NCBI GenBank assembly: GCA_034008185.1
Contig: CM067084.1
Coordinates: 58,170,599-58,234,598, forward strand
Source: Gorsachius magnificus
Lineage: Eukaryota; Chordata; Aves; Pelecaniformes; Ardeidae
Direction: 5' to 3'
DNA length: 64,000 nucleotides
The translations under genes were made by a program, and so were the position numbers. The notes under the pieces are model-generated. The model had not been told where the DNA came from. It was given only the letters and a program-made list of their open reading frames with translations, and did no database searches. Numbering within the stretch: position 1 is the first letter of the stretch; each line of letters opens with the position of its first letter. Positions 1 through 14,550 of the stretch are shown piece after piece.

Positions 1-1136
1 GTGGGTGTAAAGCTGTTCGTTTGAGAAGGATCCAATTCCGCCTCCACTAAAATCTCAGACCAAGTTGCTACCCTTACTCATCTTGAATGTAGATAATAAA
101 AAGAGGAAACAAATACCATATTGTCCTGTTCTTTTCCAGAATCAAGCTGAAGAAATTTTAATTTCTGCCACGTTGCCCTCATATCATAAGCCTCCCTGCT
201 CCGGTGCTCTTGGATGAAACCCCGGTGGGAGAACAGCAGCCGCCTGTGGAGAACTCAGCAGCCCCTTGCAGCCAATTAAGAGGTGCACTCAGCAACCCGC
301 CCAGCCCCTCGCTCCGCACCGCGTCTCACCACCAGCCTTTCATTTGATTACAAGCTGCAGCACAGCCCTTCCCTAGATACTTCCTGTGTCATGTGGAATC
401 GAGAATACCACTGGAACCTACTAATATAACAATTTGCATATATGGTAATTTTGTATGATGCATCTAAAGCTGCCTTTTTATTCAGTTATATGCGACTTTT
501 ATTTTGCCATGTTGTGCTGTTGATTATATTCATTCTTAGCTGTCTTGGAAGTGGAAAATTTTATCAGCGATGTTCCCTCACACACACTTTTAACTTACTG
601 TTTCTTATCTCTCCCCTTCCTACCCCCTTCTCAGGGCTTATTAACCCATCAAGTATCTTTGGTAATGATGTGGACTCTTTTGCTCTTGCGATTTTATAGA
701 TTTTTGGCTAAGTCACACTGTCTTTCAATTACAGCAAACTCCATAAAATGGCGATAAACCATCTTTAAAACCAAGATTCAAACAGTGTCTCTATTGATCT
801 GAAAAAACACCTTCCCCACGGTGAGGTTAGCTTTCCATTCAGAAGTGTGTGCAGCTCCTGGTTTCATTGCAAACAACACTCCACGTTTAGTTATTTTAAG
901 CCAATTCCATTTGACTCCTAGAACCACCGGAAAACATTTGTGAAATGTAACAGACAATACAGAGACTTTTAAAATATAGCAATAGGATTTGTCCTTATGG
1001 CTCTTCTGTGGCTTTGATAAAGCTGCGTCGCTTCAAAGGACTCAGGATGTATTACTGTAAGACACCACTGCACATTTCGGCCACATGTGCTGACTGCGCT
1101 TCCGCTCCTCTGCCAGAACAATGGAATCCTCCGGGC

Positions 1137-1147
1137 GCTGAGTCAGC
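1137..1147. promoter_or_regulatory. Candidate AP-1/MAF (MARE-like) site
   Basis: The 11-base palindrome gctgagtcagc contains the AP-1 core tgagtca flanked by GC as in MAF recognition elements. A half-site-like tgctgac lies about 45 bases upstream at 1088-1094. It sits in the TBC1D1 intron in a locally GC-rich patch. Function is inferred from the motif alone, and such matches also occur by chance. Confidence 0.3.
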
Positions 1148-1327
1148 TATCCCACAACCAGGAATCCATGCATTCACTCACTACAGGTTTCTTTAACCAT
1201 GTCTTATCACTGAGAAGGCTAGATAGCTGCGTCGTTTCACGTAAGGCTCTCTGAATAGGTAAAATTTGGGAAATGTGTACATGTTTTCAGGAATAAAGCC
1301 AAAAATATTATTTGACGTGTGGCACAC

Positions 1328-1352
1328 TAAATAAATAAATAAATAAGTAAAC
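1328..1352. repeat. AAAT-type tetranucleotide microsatellite
   Basis: A short run of AAAT units ending in an interrupted aagtaaac unit. It is an ordinary simple repeat in intron sequence and probably length-polymorphic. Confidence 0.8.
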
Positions 1353-4300
1353 AAATTAACCAAGTTACAAGAAAATAATCATGGGCCAATTCTGCCATTT
1401 CTTCCCTCCTGGTTATTTCCGTATCAACAGGGAATTCTGGCATTCCAGGAGAAACCTGCAGACAGCTGGATGGATGGGCTTGACAGCTGAACTCTTCATT
1501 CAGACAATCTGGTACGTTTGGATACCACTGCAACTTGTGAGTCTGAGCTCACATATTTGAATGTATTCACAGGCACAAAGACCCAAATAAATAAGTGAAC
1601 TTCAGAAGTTAGCTAAGCAGGGTCTTTTACCCCAGATGTAATAAATTCTGAAGTCTCCTGTTGGCTTCAATCATAATTTACGAGTAGAATGTAGGCCACC
1701 TATTAATTTTCCCAGTTTGTTTCTAACACACAAAAAGCTGTAATATACAGCCAAACAGCAAGAGCTTAAAAAAAAAAAAAAATCAAAAAAAAAAATCAAG
1801 TATCACATTTTCTCATTGTAGATCCATAATATCACCCCCATACACGTGATCTGATTTCACTCACAATCCAGTTGGGACTGAGCTCCAGTTGAGACTAGCT
1901 CAGGACTAATTCAGGTGCAGTTGAGCTGTCTCAATTTGGTATCAAGACTGCTAGAACAGACTGACATGCCCATGCGTGTAAAAGTCAAGTCACTGAGGGT
2001 TATCTGAGTCAGGAAAACTTGTCACATACGTAGTTTTTATATGGTTTGTTGGAAGCATGCAGTTTCAAGTTGTGTGAAGGGATTTATCTGGAGACCTTGA
2101 CAGTTTGTAACTTTGACAAGAAATGTACCTATAAATCAGAAACCTATGTTTTGTCTGTTTGAGGTTCCTGGGAACTTTTCTGATTCTTCCAATCCTTGCT
2201 TGCATATGGTTAGTCTATTAAAACACAAAAACTGAAACAGATGGGGACACATACACATGCTTATTTTAAAGAAAAACTTAAAGCATGCCTTTTGCAGTAC
2301 ACAGCATACCCACAGAGTGCCCACTGAAAACCTCCTCCCAGTGAAAAGGAAGCCTGCACACAACCAGTGCACGCACTCTGAGATTTAATGTCCTCTGGAT
2401 GTAACTAGATCATTATGGAGTTAATAACATACATGTAAAGAATATTCTGAAGTCCTGCAAGTTTATAGAAGAGAAACTTTGGTCCTTATGCAGATACAAA
2501 CATGTTGTATCAAGCTCAGAACATGACTTAGAGCTAATGTTTTCATATCTATCACGATATTCTGCTGAGGGTAACCGAGACATCCCAAAACATCAGCTGA
2601 TACCAAACACTAACCCCAGCTACGCATGTGTCTCATATTGTGAATTTTTATACCTAAGAATAAACTCCAGGAACACTAGTCTTTCAGTTCTAGAGACAGC
2701 ACCTTTACTTACTGTTGGTTCTTGTGCTAGCTCACTACACAGTAAAATACCAATGGGTTACAATACTTTTACAGGCACTTATTACAAAAAACTGCAAGAG
2801 GAGAACCCAAACAGAACTTCAAAAGGACAATTTGGAAAAAAAAAAAAATCAAAATGGGAATGATGGTACTGAAATTCTTATTGAAAGTCCATCAGGGTAT
2901 TTTGATTGATTTCAACCAAAATCGTAGTCTTAGATTAAGCCTTCAGTATCTCTAAGATAAGGTGAGGAATTCCCCTGCTGGTGGAAATCAACAGCAGCAG
3001 AGGAGAAAACTGTCACAGCATCCTACATTTGCTTTGGACAGCCACTAAGTGGCACTTAAACACCTCATCCTAAACCATGGTGAATCTGCAAGCTGTTGTG
3101 AAAGGAGTGGGGTGGGGGAAAGGAGTTATGCACTCTGAGGCTTAATCCCTTTTAAGAACAATGCAGTTCACTTCCTGTAATTACAGAAACTTTCTAAGGG
3201 CCTGACTATGTATGACAATGTTACTGGCAGAAATGCTGTACAGTGCTCCATGGAAGCAGAAATACTGCACAGAGCTCTGCAGACTGCTTCCTCTCCTAAG
3301 CCCCGGTCCTGCTTTGGGAATCAGCGTGCCTCGTTCCAGCAGATGATTACCCACTATTGTGCCATTTTAAAATATGCAATTAAACCATGAAAAAGAAAGC
3401 ACCTCATTGCTGCAAAACTGCAGGTCAAACAAAAGTGGCCTTAATGTCTTAACATAACTTCTAGAAATGTCTCTGAGTTCAGTTTCAATTAGAGATCCCT
3501 GCAGGGACCAAGGCTGTTTCATGCACATGAGACCAGGGGTTTTGCAGTCAGCAGAGAATCAAGTGATGAATGGAGCTTCGCTCTTCTTAAGACTTTAGTA
3601 TGTTATTTCTTCCTAGACATATGCTATACTTTCATTTGCATTTTTAATCAAAGAAAGAAACCCAGTTTTCCTAATAGCGGTGTTGAATCAACTATGCTAA
3701 TCAACCTCAATATGTTAATGCATTATAGTTATTTTTCTATTTATCTGGTTTTAAAAGTGCTTCTGTTTCATTAAAAATCTTTCTAAATTAATTAACTACA
3801 GAAACCGGAAACCATTTTTTCCTATATGAACAATATAACAGTCACTGGAAAAAAATCTGACGATAAAACAAAGTAAAATAACATATCAGGTATTTTACAA
3901 GGAAGTATCTACAAGCTTGTTCGATGCCACTATTGCAAGTATTTCTGTTTTCTTGTTTTCTTTTCTTTCCCTGGAACTAGCTTGAACCTAAAGTGCACAC
4001 AGGTTTTCAGCATGAGTCAGAAGTAAGATTTATGTACAATTTGCTTTTAGACTCTCAAAGAAGTACCTCCATTTCAGTTAGCCACCAGTTTAGATTTAAA
4101 ATACACCATCAGATACTAGCTGCAAGCTCTATTTTTCATCTTTGTGCTGAATGTGGCCTCCAGAAATCTCAAATTAAGAGTTATGAATTTCATCTTCTAT
4201 TCTCTTCTCATGTGAAAGTCCATTGTGTTATGAGCAGCACAGCATACAAGCAACAAAGCAACTCAACAAGCCGCGGTACCTCACAATTACTAAGAATACA

Positions 4301-6135
4301 ATTTTTAAGCACATTCTGCATGCGTGAAACTTAGTTTTGTGGGTTTTTTTTCTTTAAAGGCTGAAAGCAAGAAGCTTGCAAATGAAAAGTATTCAAGCAG
4401 TTATGTAGAAGAATCAAACTTAACCCAGTGCAAGGGGAGTCACCAGCAGCGAAGCTCTTTTTATGACCAGCAATAGATCTCAATTACTGTCACTCTGGGA
4501 AAAGCGGGGGGAGGGTGGGAAAGAAAGGAGAAGGCCACATCGACCAGTAGTTTCATACAAAGGACTAACCAAGTATAAACTGGCATTATCCACTCAATCC
4601 TTGCATCAGATCATCGATAGTCAACCTTTAGGGCAGACACATATATCCATTTAAGCCTGTATTTGTCCAGTCATACAAATCATTCTTTAGGAAAATATTT
4701 CCCACAGCCCTTCCCATAACTTGATGTCCATAGAGAGGGTAAAAAAACAGATATAGAGAACAACTGTGTCTACACCGGGCAAGGGAAAGCACTGATTTTA
4801 TGACAGTGATTTGTTACTGTTATTCACTTTGACATGTAACAGGATGGGAGATTGTGCTGCTAAAGTAAATACAGCGGTTATATATGCCTCCTCTGCTTTG
4901 GTTTTCTGCTCCACTACAGCCAAAGAGCCCACATCTGATGACCTTGAGGGCAAATCATAAATGTCAGCCCGATGCAGGCAAAAATCTAAATGAAAAGCCG
5001 ACTGCATGGAAAAATCAGGAGCTATTTCAGGAAGGTGATTTACTCAGTATCATCATTTATGAATTGGCATCTTCATATTTTAATGTGGATGGCTTGAATT
5101 TGTTCTTTAGGGCCATTTTAGAATCTGAAACAAAGAAAATACAATTGCCTGAACATCAATGTCCATGTTTAAGTAGCTCCAAGTGAGCTAAAGCCCAAGC
5201 TTTTCAGAAAAACTTCTGAAGCAGAGAAAACAGAAAGGTTTTGGTTTTACTAGTCTTGAGGAAAGATCACTGACGTAGGACCCAGTCCTACAATCTGATT
5301 CGTGCCAGAACCGCTCTTGAGTCTGTCTGGAGAGACTGTACTAACCTACATGACAGATACGGACTTTGTTTATTCATATATTTGACAAAAGCTATCTTCC
5401 CACAGGTTTAAAAACAGATTGTACATGCTTTGAATGTTCTCTTTCACTAACTAAATTACACTGTCCTCAATACCTTATCGTACTGTGTGCCACGAGAACT
5501 AACACTGTATTAGGTAAGACTGAGGTTTTATAAAACCTGTTCTTTTTCAAAGCAGGTTTGGGTTTTTTTTTTCCCCTCTAAAATATACTTTCTGGCTTCA
5601 AATTGCATACAACTATCACTGCACCACGTACCCACAAAATTAATTTAAAAACATCACAACTGTGCATACTTTATATTCCTTAAGATCATTAATTAAACGA
5701 AAAATGAAAACTGTCTACTGAATCCAGATTAGACTTTCTGAATTGTGTTTGAAGGTCAATAAGGCAGCATTCTTCTAAAATGTCCTCTAGTCTTAAATTA
5801 ACTTCAGCAAGCCACAGCAGTGGGTAACTGCAGGAAATACATTGGAGTTCCTTCATCATTAATTACTCCTCTTTGTAGTACCATACATTCAGCTTAATAT
5901 TCAATGTTGCTATAAATCAAACAGTATTTTCTGAACCCGGGTTTCTAGACTCATTTTCCATTTGCCCAGAATTTTCTGCTGGCTGTGAACTGGTTTGAAG
6001 CTGTAGGTCTAACTAGGCTGCAAGGCGATGAGGAGACCCATTCACTTACTTTGTGCGTATTGCAGCCAACACCTTTGCAGAAGGCAAGCTTTACTACACC
6101 ACAGTAAGGTGAGCTGAATAACTTTGCTGCTACCT

Positions 6136-6165
6136 GTTAACAAAATAACAACCTGTTATTTTGTT
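6136..6165. repeat. Perfect hairpin, 12-base arms and 3-base loop
   Basis: The arms aacaaaataaca and tgttattttgtt are exact reverse complements around the loop acc. A further gttaac palindrome occurs on both outer sides, offset by a few bases on the right. The arms are AT-rich and no host gene feature is attached. No transposon ends are recognisable around it. Confidence 0.7.
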
Positions 6166-6816
6166 GTTGTTAACACTTTTGAAGCTGGGGAATTTAACAT
6201 GCTTAGTGCTGGGGTAATGTGTGGATAAACAGCCTCTCAACTGAAGACCTACGCTGTCTTTTGAGAACTGTGTGGATTCAACAAATTCTCGATTTTTCAC
6301 ATTCATCTTGCACACTAAGTCATCTTCAAACTTTTCAATCAAATTTGAAGACTACAGCATCACCAAACTCTTGCATGTTTAGGAAGTTGGTCACAGAGGG
6401 TTAACTTATTTCTCGGTGAGGGTATTGCTCAGCAAAGCAGAAAGAAATTATTCCAGCTATGAAATAAACAAAACACGGGATGAGTACCAGAAAGCTAGTG
6501 CCAGAGTGAGGTTGACGCCACAAAAATGAAGAAATTGTCACATGACAGTATTTCACAACACATTCAACCTCTCAGGGGCAGGTTCACCAGTAATTTTAAG
6601 ACAATTAGGTGTAAATCATGGAAATATACTAAAAGCCTTCCATTCCCATCACCATAACAGCAGCAGACACGAGACTGTAAGAAGATATTTGCCAGCATGC
6701 AGATTGTTCCCATGCTGTTTATGCCTTCTTAGAGCAAGGTTACTCCACCTTTGGACTCACTGGGCAGGTACACAGTGATTTCTTCTGACACAATGCTAGC
6801 AGGACAGCCTTCAAAG

Positions 6817-6836
6817 TTTGTGACACTTTGTGACAC
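6817..6836. repeat. Short tandem duplication, 10 bases x 2
   Basis: Two exact adjacent copies of tttgtgacac, in intron sequence with no coding context. Confidence 0.75.
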
Positions 6837-9800
6837 TAGGTGGCTCTGTGTACAGAGGCCAAGTAAGCTTGCAAGTCTCCCAGTGCACCTCCAGCCTTAT
6901 AGCCCTACTTTTAGGATCTATGTCACCATAAAGAAATTACATCAGGTTTCCTGCTGCACAGCCCAATCCCTTTGGAGTACCTCTGGTGCTGCTGTCTACT
7001 TCCACCATCTCTTTGTGAAAGTACCAGGAGAAATTTCTCCCAAATTACTTTATGTTTTTCACTTTAGTTTCCAAATTTATGTCAACTTGGAATTTGACAA
7101 AACACCTAAGATGATCTAGTGAGGTGCACTGAGTTGGTTTGGAGGAGCATGCAATTCAATTTTTTTACCTTAGCGCCTAAAGTAGCTCAATACGGAGCTA
7201 GACAAACATCAAGGCCAGCAGAAGGTAAAACGGTGGGAATGTATGTCAAGGGATGGGTCAGAAAAGGAAAGAATAACAGAACGGTCTCTTTTTACAGAGT
7301 ACAGCTATTAGATCTCCACACTGTATTGTCAGATAATACACTTGAACTAAAATCCCATGGCAGTTTAAGACTGACTGAATCGGGGATCCGAGGTCCAGCC
7401 TTCTGTCTGCTCTAGATAGCATGGCCTCGCTTCTCCCTGATTCTCACAAAGGTGCTCATGAAACTGTTCTGTGATGAGGTTAGGATGCTAATTTAATTGA
7501 AACTGTACCACTTTTCCTTTTGGAATATTTAAATTGCTCTGAACTGCCTCACTGAGTGATACCACAGCATAAAACAAGAGTAGAGGAAAAGATGGGAACG
7601 TGCAAGTCGGCAACCAAGGGAGCGCAAGACCACCAAAAGCTGGACTAAGACTAGGTTAAAATGTTAAGAGTGAGCTTATTTTTGGAGATATGTGAGGAAG
7701 CTCTTCTCTGTGAAGAAGGCATTTCTGAAGGAAACTCTGCTGTAACTCTGGAGGATGCTTGGATATTATGGCTCCAATTACCTGTACTGGATTTCATAGG
7801 CCACAAGCATCAGACCTTGTAAGACAAAAGGAATGGTTAGCAGTCAGATGAGAAGCCATCACAAATCCGCTAATTATGTTTTAGCCTCAGTTCCACTGTT
7901 TTGTATTTCTGCTACAGAAACAGAAAAAGTGAAGGAACAATAATCTTGTCATGAACTGTGGCTCTAAAATGAAGTGCACGTGACAGCACAAGTAACACAA
8001 AGCAACTTTCAATATTATTTAATTTGAAAAATACGTTAACAATGTCATCTGATACAGAATACTACTACTGTTGAAGTCACAGTAAAAGTTCATATTAGTC
8101 ATTCTATAGCAGAAATTTCTGTATGATTTAGGAGACTGAAGAAATCACAAGAAAATATAATTTTTTATGTTGCTGCCACTGTTAGAGTGGGAATAGGCAT
8201 CTCTTTTTACAAACCATGTGATGAATTTCATCTTCCTTGGTAAGACGTTATCTCTGACTTTAAGTCAGGAAACAGCACTGGTATTGCATAAATGACTTCC
8301 TCTGTGTGGCAATCACACAGGAGGCTGAGGGAAATCACACAACATTTCTCATAAAATGAGGGTGAACACAGGAGCCAGGATGTCACAAAGTCACTCTGGG
8401 GTCTAACAAGAGCCCCATAAAGGCTTGGGATAATGCTGCTAGGGACAGGGGCACTGGCCACTAAAGCCCCCTGAGAGAAGAGTTCACATACATGAATCCT
8501 TTGAACAGATCCTAGGATAGAGATAGTATAGTCACGGTTATGCTCTAGGCTCAGGATGAGCATAAAGCCTGATTAATTGTGAGAGTGTCCAAAGCAGAGC
8601 TGGCTGTTTGCATTTCATAGGACATTCAATTAAGATTTACACAGTTAAACTTTGACCTACTTTTATATACTAGACTATGCATGTGCACAAATATGTATTT
8701 GATTTTTCATTTGCTCTGTTGGATTTTTCTCCTTCTGTTTTTTATATTAATTTCTCCAGTTAGCATTTGGGAGACAGAAGAGACATCATAAAACACAAAG
8801 CAGGGCTAGCAGTTTGCAGTTACATAGATTCCATCAAAAAAAACAAAGGTGCATATGAATAGGAGGCAGAAAACAGCCAAATTAAGCTCTGAGTTGCTCT
8901 GATATAAGTCCAGTTACCTCATTTTGTTTCAGTGTTTTGTGCTTTTTGCAAAAGAACCACATTTTAATCTCCCTAGACTCATCAAACACTAAAATACAGT
9001 AGAAAAAAAAATCACCTCTATCTTTAATACTATCTTGCCTGAATTCTTTTAAGAAAGGGAAATGGTGCTACTAAAAATGACATAGTGAGGCCGTATCTCA
9101 GAGTCTAATGTAAAAACAAGTTGTGTAAGAGTCCTCAGTCACGAAGCTAAGCCTCACAACTGCTTTGGAGTTCACGGGGCCTCTGCCATTCCTTTTATAG
9201 ATGAATAATGTGAAGTTCACTCACAACATCAGCTCTGTGCAGCCTCACAGAGAGCCGAGTGTTGATTATCTGAAACCAGCTTCTCCAGCACATAATCAGA
9301 TCACACACAACATGTAACAGAGTACTGCATTCCAGGTAATACAGCATGATCTACTTAAGCGCATAAGCTATTGTATCTTGTAAAAGTAGGTGAAGGTTGT
9401 TCATAGTAACAAAACCACAGTTACTGTTAAAGCAATTGTAAAAAGTTAAAAAAAAAAAAAAAAGTAGTAACTAACAAAGCAATTGGTGCACCAAAAAAAT
9501 GAAGACGTCTGACAAAAGGAGAGATCACTGCTGTAACCAAACAGCTCAACAACAGGGCAAGCACTACAATTTGAAAAGCACCTCAGTGTAAGGAGATGGG
9601 GCTTACTGGTGTCTGCTACGGGCCGGATTTAGCACAAGCAGAGTCAATGAGCAGGCCCAGGTCTTGAGCAGGTATCCCAGTCCACTGCAACCATACAGGC
9701 ACTGCAACTCTCATGGCAACATGCCCGCAGCTGCCAAAGGCCCAGCTCCTGGGCCAAAAGCTGTCCCTGATTTATGACACTACAGAACAAAGATTTAGAA

Positions 9801-10264
9801 GATGCAACCAGACTCGTGCATGTCTTGTGCAGCTGTGGTCCTGCTTAAATCACAAGCAATATATCTCTATAAAATAGAGAAGAACAGTTCTATCCAGTGT
9901 TTTGCCATTACAGCATTAACAGTTCTGGTAAACACAAGCATATATTACACACTGTTATGACAACTTAGGTCCAGACTCCTGGAACAAAAAAACCCCAACC
10001 CCCTAAACTTAACCCTCTCAAAATCTGAACTGAACTTTTTACATTTCTTCATACTCTAGTTCTGCATCAGTCATTGATAAGGGCACAGAAATATTTCTCC
10101 TTACAAGACATCCAGGCTCTCCCTCAAATCCTCTAAACCTCCAGTTCATATACAGAAAAAAAAAGGAGAAACTTTCAAACATTTTGAGCATTTGCTTCAC
10201 TAAAAAGAGGTGACAGTGCTTTCTGCTGACTTTTACTCTGCATACAGGCATTTATTTTTCCCTG

Positions 10265-11070
10265 CGACCAGGAAGAACAGGTGGATGAGGCAGTCTACAT
10301 GCAGCTAGAAGTAGCCTCATGTTTGCAGACCCTCGTCCTGATGGTCCTTAATTTCAGCCACCCAAGTATCTGCTGGAGGAACAACACAGCAGGGCATAAT
10401 CAATCCAACAAGTTCCTGGAGAGCATTGATGACAATTTGCAGACCCACATGACAGAGGAAGTGATGAGGAGAGGTGCTCTGCTGGACCTCACACCAACAT
10501 GGAAGGGAGATGTGATGGTCAAAGGTAGCACTGGCTGCAGTGACCATGAGATGGTGGAGTTCAGGATCCTGAGAAGCAGGGCAACAAGCAAGATCACAAT
10601 CCTGGATTTGAGAAGAGCAAATTTTGCCCTCTTCAGGGATCTGCTTGAAAAAGTACCATGGAATAAAGGCCCTGGAGGGAAAAGGGTCCAAGAAAGCTGG
10701 TTGTTATTCAAAGACCACCTCCTTCAAGCTCAAGAGCAGTCCATCCACATGAGCAGTCAGATAAAAATGCCTGCATGGGTGAATAAGGAGCTCCTGACAA
10801 AACTCAAACATAAAAAGGGAGAACACAGAGAGTGGAAGCAGGGGCAGGTAACCTGAGAGGAATATATAGACACTGTCCAAGCACGCAGAGACATAGTTAG
10901 GAAAGCCAAAGCCCACCTGGAGTTGAATCTGGCAAAGAATGTCAAAAGCAACAAGAAGGGTTTCTATAGCTACACAAGACGAGGGAAAATGTGGGCCTGC
11001 TGCTGAATGAAGCACAGGACATGGAAAAGGCTGAGGTAGGGAATGCCCTCTTTGACTCCGACTTCTGTGA
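10265..11070 (+). mobile_element. CR1 LINE fragment, ORF2 endonuclease/linker region
   Basis: A reading frame open from 10281 to 10856 resembles the middle of the avian CR1 ORF2 polyprotein: the end of the apurinic-endonuclease domain (LDLTPTWKGD, then GCSDHEMVEF, the conserved SDH motif) followed by the linker with VPWNKGPGGK, QESWLLFKDHLLQAQEQ, PAWVNKELLTKLKHKK and WKQGQVT. The frame then breaks with a tga, and CR1-like sequence continues (tagttaggaaagccaaagcc and gacatggaaaaggctgag) to about 11,070. There is no reverse transcriptase and no CR1 3' end here, so this is a dead internal fragment. It lies antisense to TBC1D1 in its intron. Boundaries are approximate. Confidence 0.88.
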
Positions 11071-14000
11071 AACCATTAAGTTTAGAACTGTTATTCTTCA
11101 TTTACAATAAATATAAAAGTATAATAAAGGACAGTACAACCTTAACTTGCCTTAAATCTAAACTAGCCCAGGGCATTATCAGATAACTAGTGACCAGTAT
11201 TCCATTTGCCAGCCAAAACATCCATCAAATAAGATTAAACATACCTAAGTAAAACAAATCATTTGATACACCAAAGAAAGATCAACATAATGGCACGTGG
11301 AATTACTCTTCCAAACTGAAAAAAAGAACAGAAATTAATCTTCCTCTGTGATGTTTTGGCTACTTTGTATGTGCTGGAAAGGGATATCCTGTGACAATTC
11401 CAAACAGTTTCAAACTGCTACATCTTAAGTGTAGGACAAAAATGCCAATAATTTTTAAGGTATATAGTTTTCAACAACAGCAATTATGTCAATAGCATCA
11501 AATTTCTGTAGAACGTAAGCAAATGTCAGACCAGAGGCTGCTGGGAAGATACGTAGACTGGTAGCATGTATGTTTTCATTTAAGCCATCACACTCCTACT
11601 GTACCCAAGCACTCTGGCCAAGCTGTTCAACAAGGCTGCGTTCTTATCATGAAGGTACTATCCTGCAAGCACAGATTTACTGGAGAGTTAATATTTCCTC
11701 AGCTTTCACCACCATTACTCAACACAGTATTCATAATCACCATCTATGACCTATCAGTAGTCTTCATAAGCTCCCTGCAGGCAATATAATTGAATCCAGC
11801 TCCATTCCTGAGCACCTACAAAGAATATGCATTAATGCTTCAGTCCTACCCTCAGGCAGAAATTACTTAATCATGAGGCCCCCTCAGAACCTCCACAGAA
11901 TGAGGGTGAAGGGATAAGAAACGCCACTATGTGTAACTAGTGGAAATTTACTGAGGTCATACACGAAGAAGGAAAGAAGGCTCCAGATCCCACATCCAAC
12001 AGATCTGCTTAGAAATGGAACTCTAATCCATACGAGCAGCTCCCCCTGGCAGTGTAAACCTGTCCTTTTAGCACTGAGTGGAATGATCTCTATATTCATG
12101 AGCTTGTTTTCAAGTAATGTACCAAGGAACAGTTTGCCACGGAAGCTTCTCTCATCCTTCCCTACTGACTGCTATACCAGCAGGGAAAGTGAGCTGTATG
12201 CTGCCATGATGATGCAATGGAAATAATTATACAGGATCCTATAGAGTGAAGATGAAGACCACAATAGGGCACTGCCTTTTCTTTCAGTTATAAAGAGAAG
12301 CAGAACAAAGAATTCCTTGCAAAGAATCCTGACATTATTTAGTATTAATTACCTGTCTACTGCTTTCTTCCCTAAAGTGGGTATGTTGGTAATGGAGCAA
12401 CAATGATCCTAAAAGCCCTGTATTCATATCCAGGAAAAACATTGCACGTGTTCCCACACCCCAATCAATTCTAGATTTTTGCTAAATATTACCCAGCAAA
12501 AAATAATCTCCCATTAACAAAATGCTTTCATATTAAACAGTAAGATAATCCCTAATCAAGTATATGGTCTTGCTCAATTTGTACAGATGAAGGAGTACAA
12601 CTACAGTTAATGGAGTGCAGTCTATCTGCAATGCTAATGCTAAAAGCCTGACCATTCCTCGTTTTCTGTACTTTCTACCACCTCCATGGCTATTCCTCTG
12701 TCTACACGAAGTTCAAGTTTCTTGTCCTCCTCTTCAAAGGCCTTCACTGTTTAGTCTTCTACTCCCCTGCTTTCATCTTAACATATAAATCTTCCTAGTC
12801 TACTTCTCCCACAGACATCCTTCTGCCCTCCTTTATCCTACTTAGCCTAAGGTGGGGGTATATTCAGAACTTATTTGCAAAGCCACAAAGTACCTTCTAC
12901 TTCAAATCTTCAGTCAGACCTGACCTAACCTGAAAACTCTCTCTCAAATACTACAGATTTATTTATGCAGACACAAAGAACTGTAGCTCTTGCAGTTTAC
13001 AATATTACAGTAATTAGTAACCAGTTGGGTTTTTTTTCAAATAAAAACAGATGAAGTGTGATTATCACAAAAGTCTGGATGTCCAAAATTGTTGGGTAAA
13101 GAGTTGTTATGAACACATAAACTCTCTAACTAAATGTATGTGGACTACTGTGTCTCTTTTACAAAGCTGAAGCAAATAGAAAAAGAGTCCTCAGCATCAA
13201 GAGTGCCAGCACAGGAGTCTGCTGAGTCACACAGGCTGCAAAGGTCCAATTTCTAAAATTTGTTTCTTCTGAAGTTGAACACAAGCTGCAGCAACTGACT
13301 CGCTTTTAACAAACAGCTCCCTCAATTTGAAACAAAGGTATACAAGACACTCCTATGCTTTCAAGTTGGGTATCTGCAAAACAGGTAACATGAGTTCACT
13401 CCTCTTGATAAATACACAAACACCTATTAGCGAAAAGGTATTATATGACAATATTCAGGGCAGAGTAGCAACACCCTCTAAAGCATAAGGGACTTACTTA
13501 AAAGGTAGATTGATCAGAAATTACACCGAATTTAAGTAAAACAGTCAGGGCTTCACTTTAGAAGATAAGAACACTTGGCATTTCCACTATCCTTTTGTTA
13601 AAACATAGGCCCACAAATGCCGATTAGATTTCTACCTCCTAATTAGGAACCTAGCCTGCAGAAAAGTCAAGAGAAACAACCCTTGCAATCAAGGCAAGTT
13701 AAGAGACCAGGTGGAGGGTAGTTTTTGAAAGGACAGATAGCTGTGTGAATCTGGGGCTAAGTAGTTAAAATTGGCATGCAAAAATTCTGGGTGTTGTCTC
13801 CAAAAACATGCAGACACAGCTGCAAATTTAACTAGAGCCTTATTTTGATCTCTTTCATTTCGAACATGTCTAGGAATTTGATCAAACATGAGGAAAAAGT
13901 ATTTCAATCTTTTGTTACAAAAGAAAATGTATTGGAGGTGATCAGTGCTGTGTACTCACCATAATCCTGTAAAATCACAAGCAAATTAAGCGTATAAGGA

Positions 14001-14519
14001 AACTGCAAAATGCATTTACCAACTCCTATTCAATGTCAAGTTCTGAAACATCTATTCCATATTTCTCCTCCCTTACATACAAAAATTTTGTATTCTACAC
14101 TTTAACTTGACAGGATTTCTCACTGGAATGCTTATGATTTAAACATATTTGCCTTCTAATTTACCAGAACTGCCTTTTTATCTGGGGGGATTTAACTAAA
14201 GCTGTTTCCATATGTTTTGAGCTCTAAGCTTGAGACCATGGATTTGGAGCAATACAATGTTTTGCTATTGGGCAGGTTGGCATAAATCCCATGTGCAGTG
14301 TATATTCACATAATACCTCCAAGGTGCTTCAGCAGGACATCTCCTGCTGAGTCAAGCAAGCAGCATGTTGCAAGATGCTGTTTTCCAACATTATAACTAG
14401 AGTCTGCACTGGAGAGGTGAAGGATATATGAACGGTTTGTCCCCAGTAGATCACAATAGCTTTGTGCCAAATCCTACTCACCTTGCTCATTCACGAGATT
14501 TATTGCCTCACATTACTCT

Positions 14520-14550
14520 CAAACAAACAAACAAACAAACAAAAAAAAAG
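14520..14550. repeat. AAAC microsatellite with poly-A tail
   Basis: About five to six AAAC units followed by an A run, in intron sequence. Such a run could be the tail of an old retroposed sequence, but no recognisable body is attached. Confidence 0.75.

Noticed and set aside
8228..8563. 111-codon minus-strand frame in the TBC1D1 intron
   Set aside because: No family resemblance, no flanking splice signals that would join it to TBC1D1, and no match to the next TBC1D1 coding segment.
10317..10954. Minus-strand frames opposite the CR1 fragment at 10.3 kb
   Set aside because: They are shadows of the plus-strand CR1 ORF2 reading frame.
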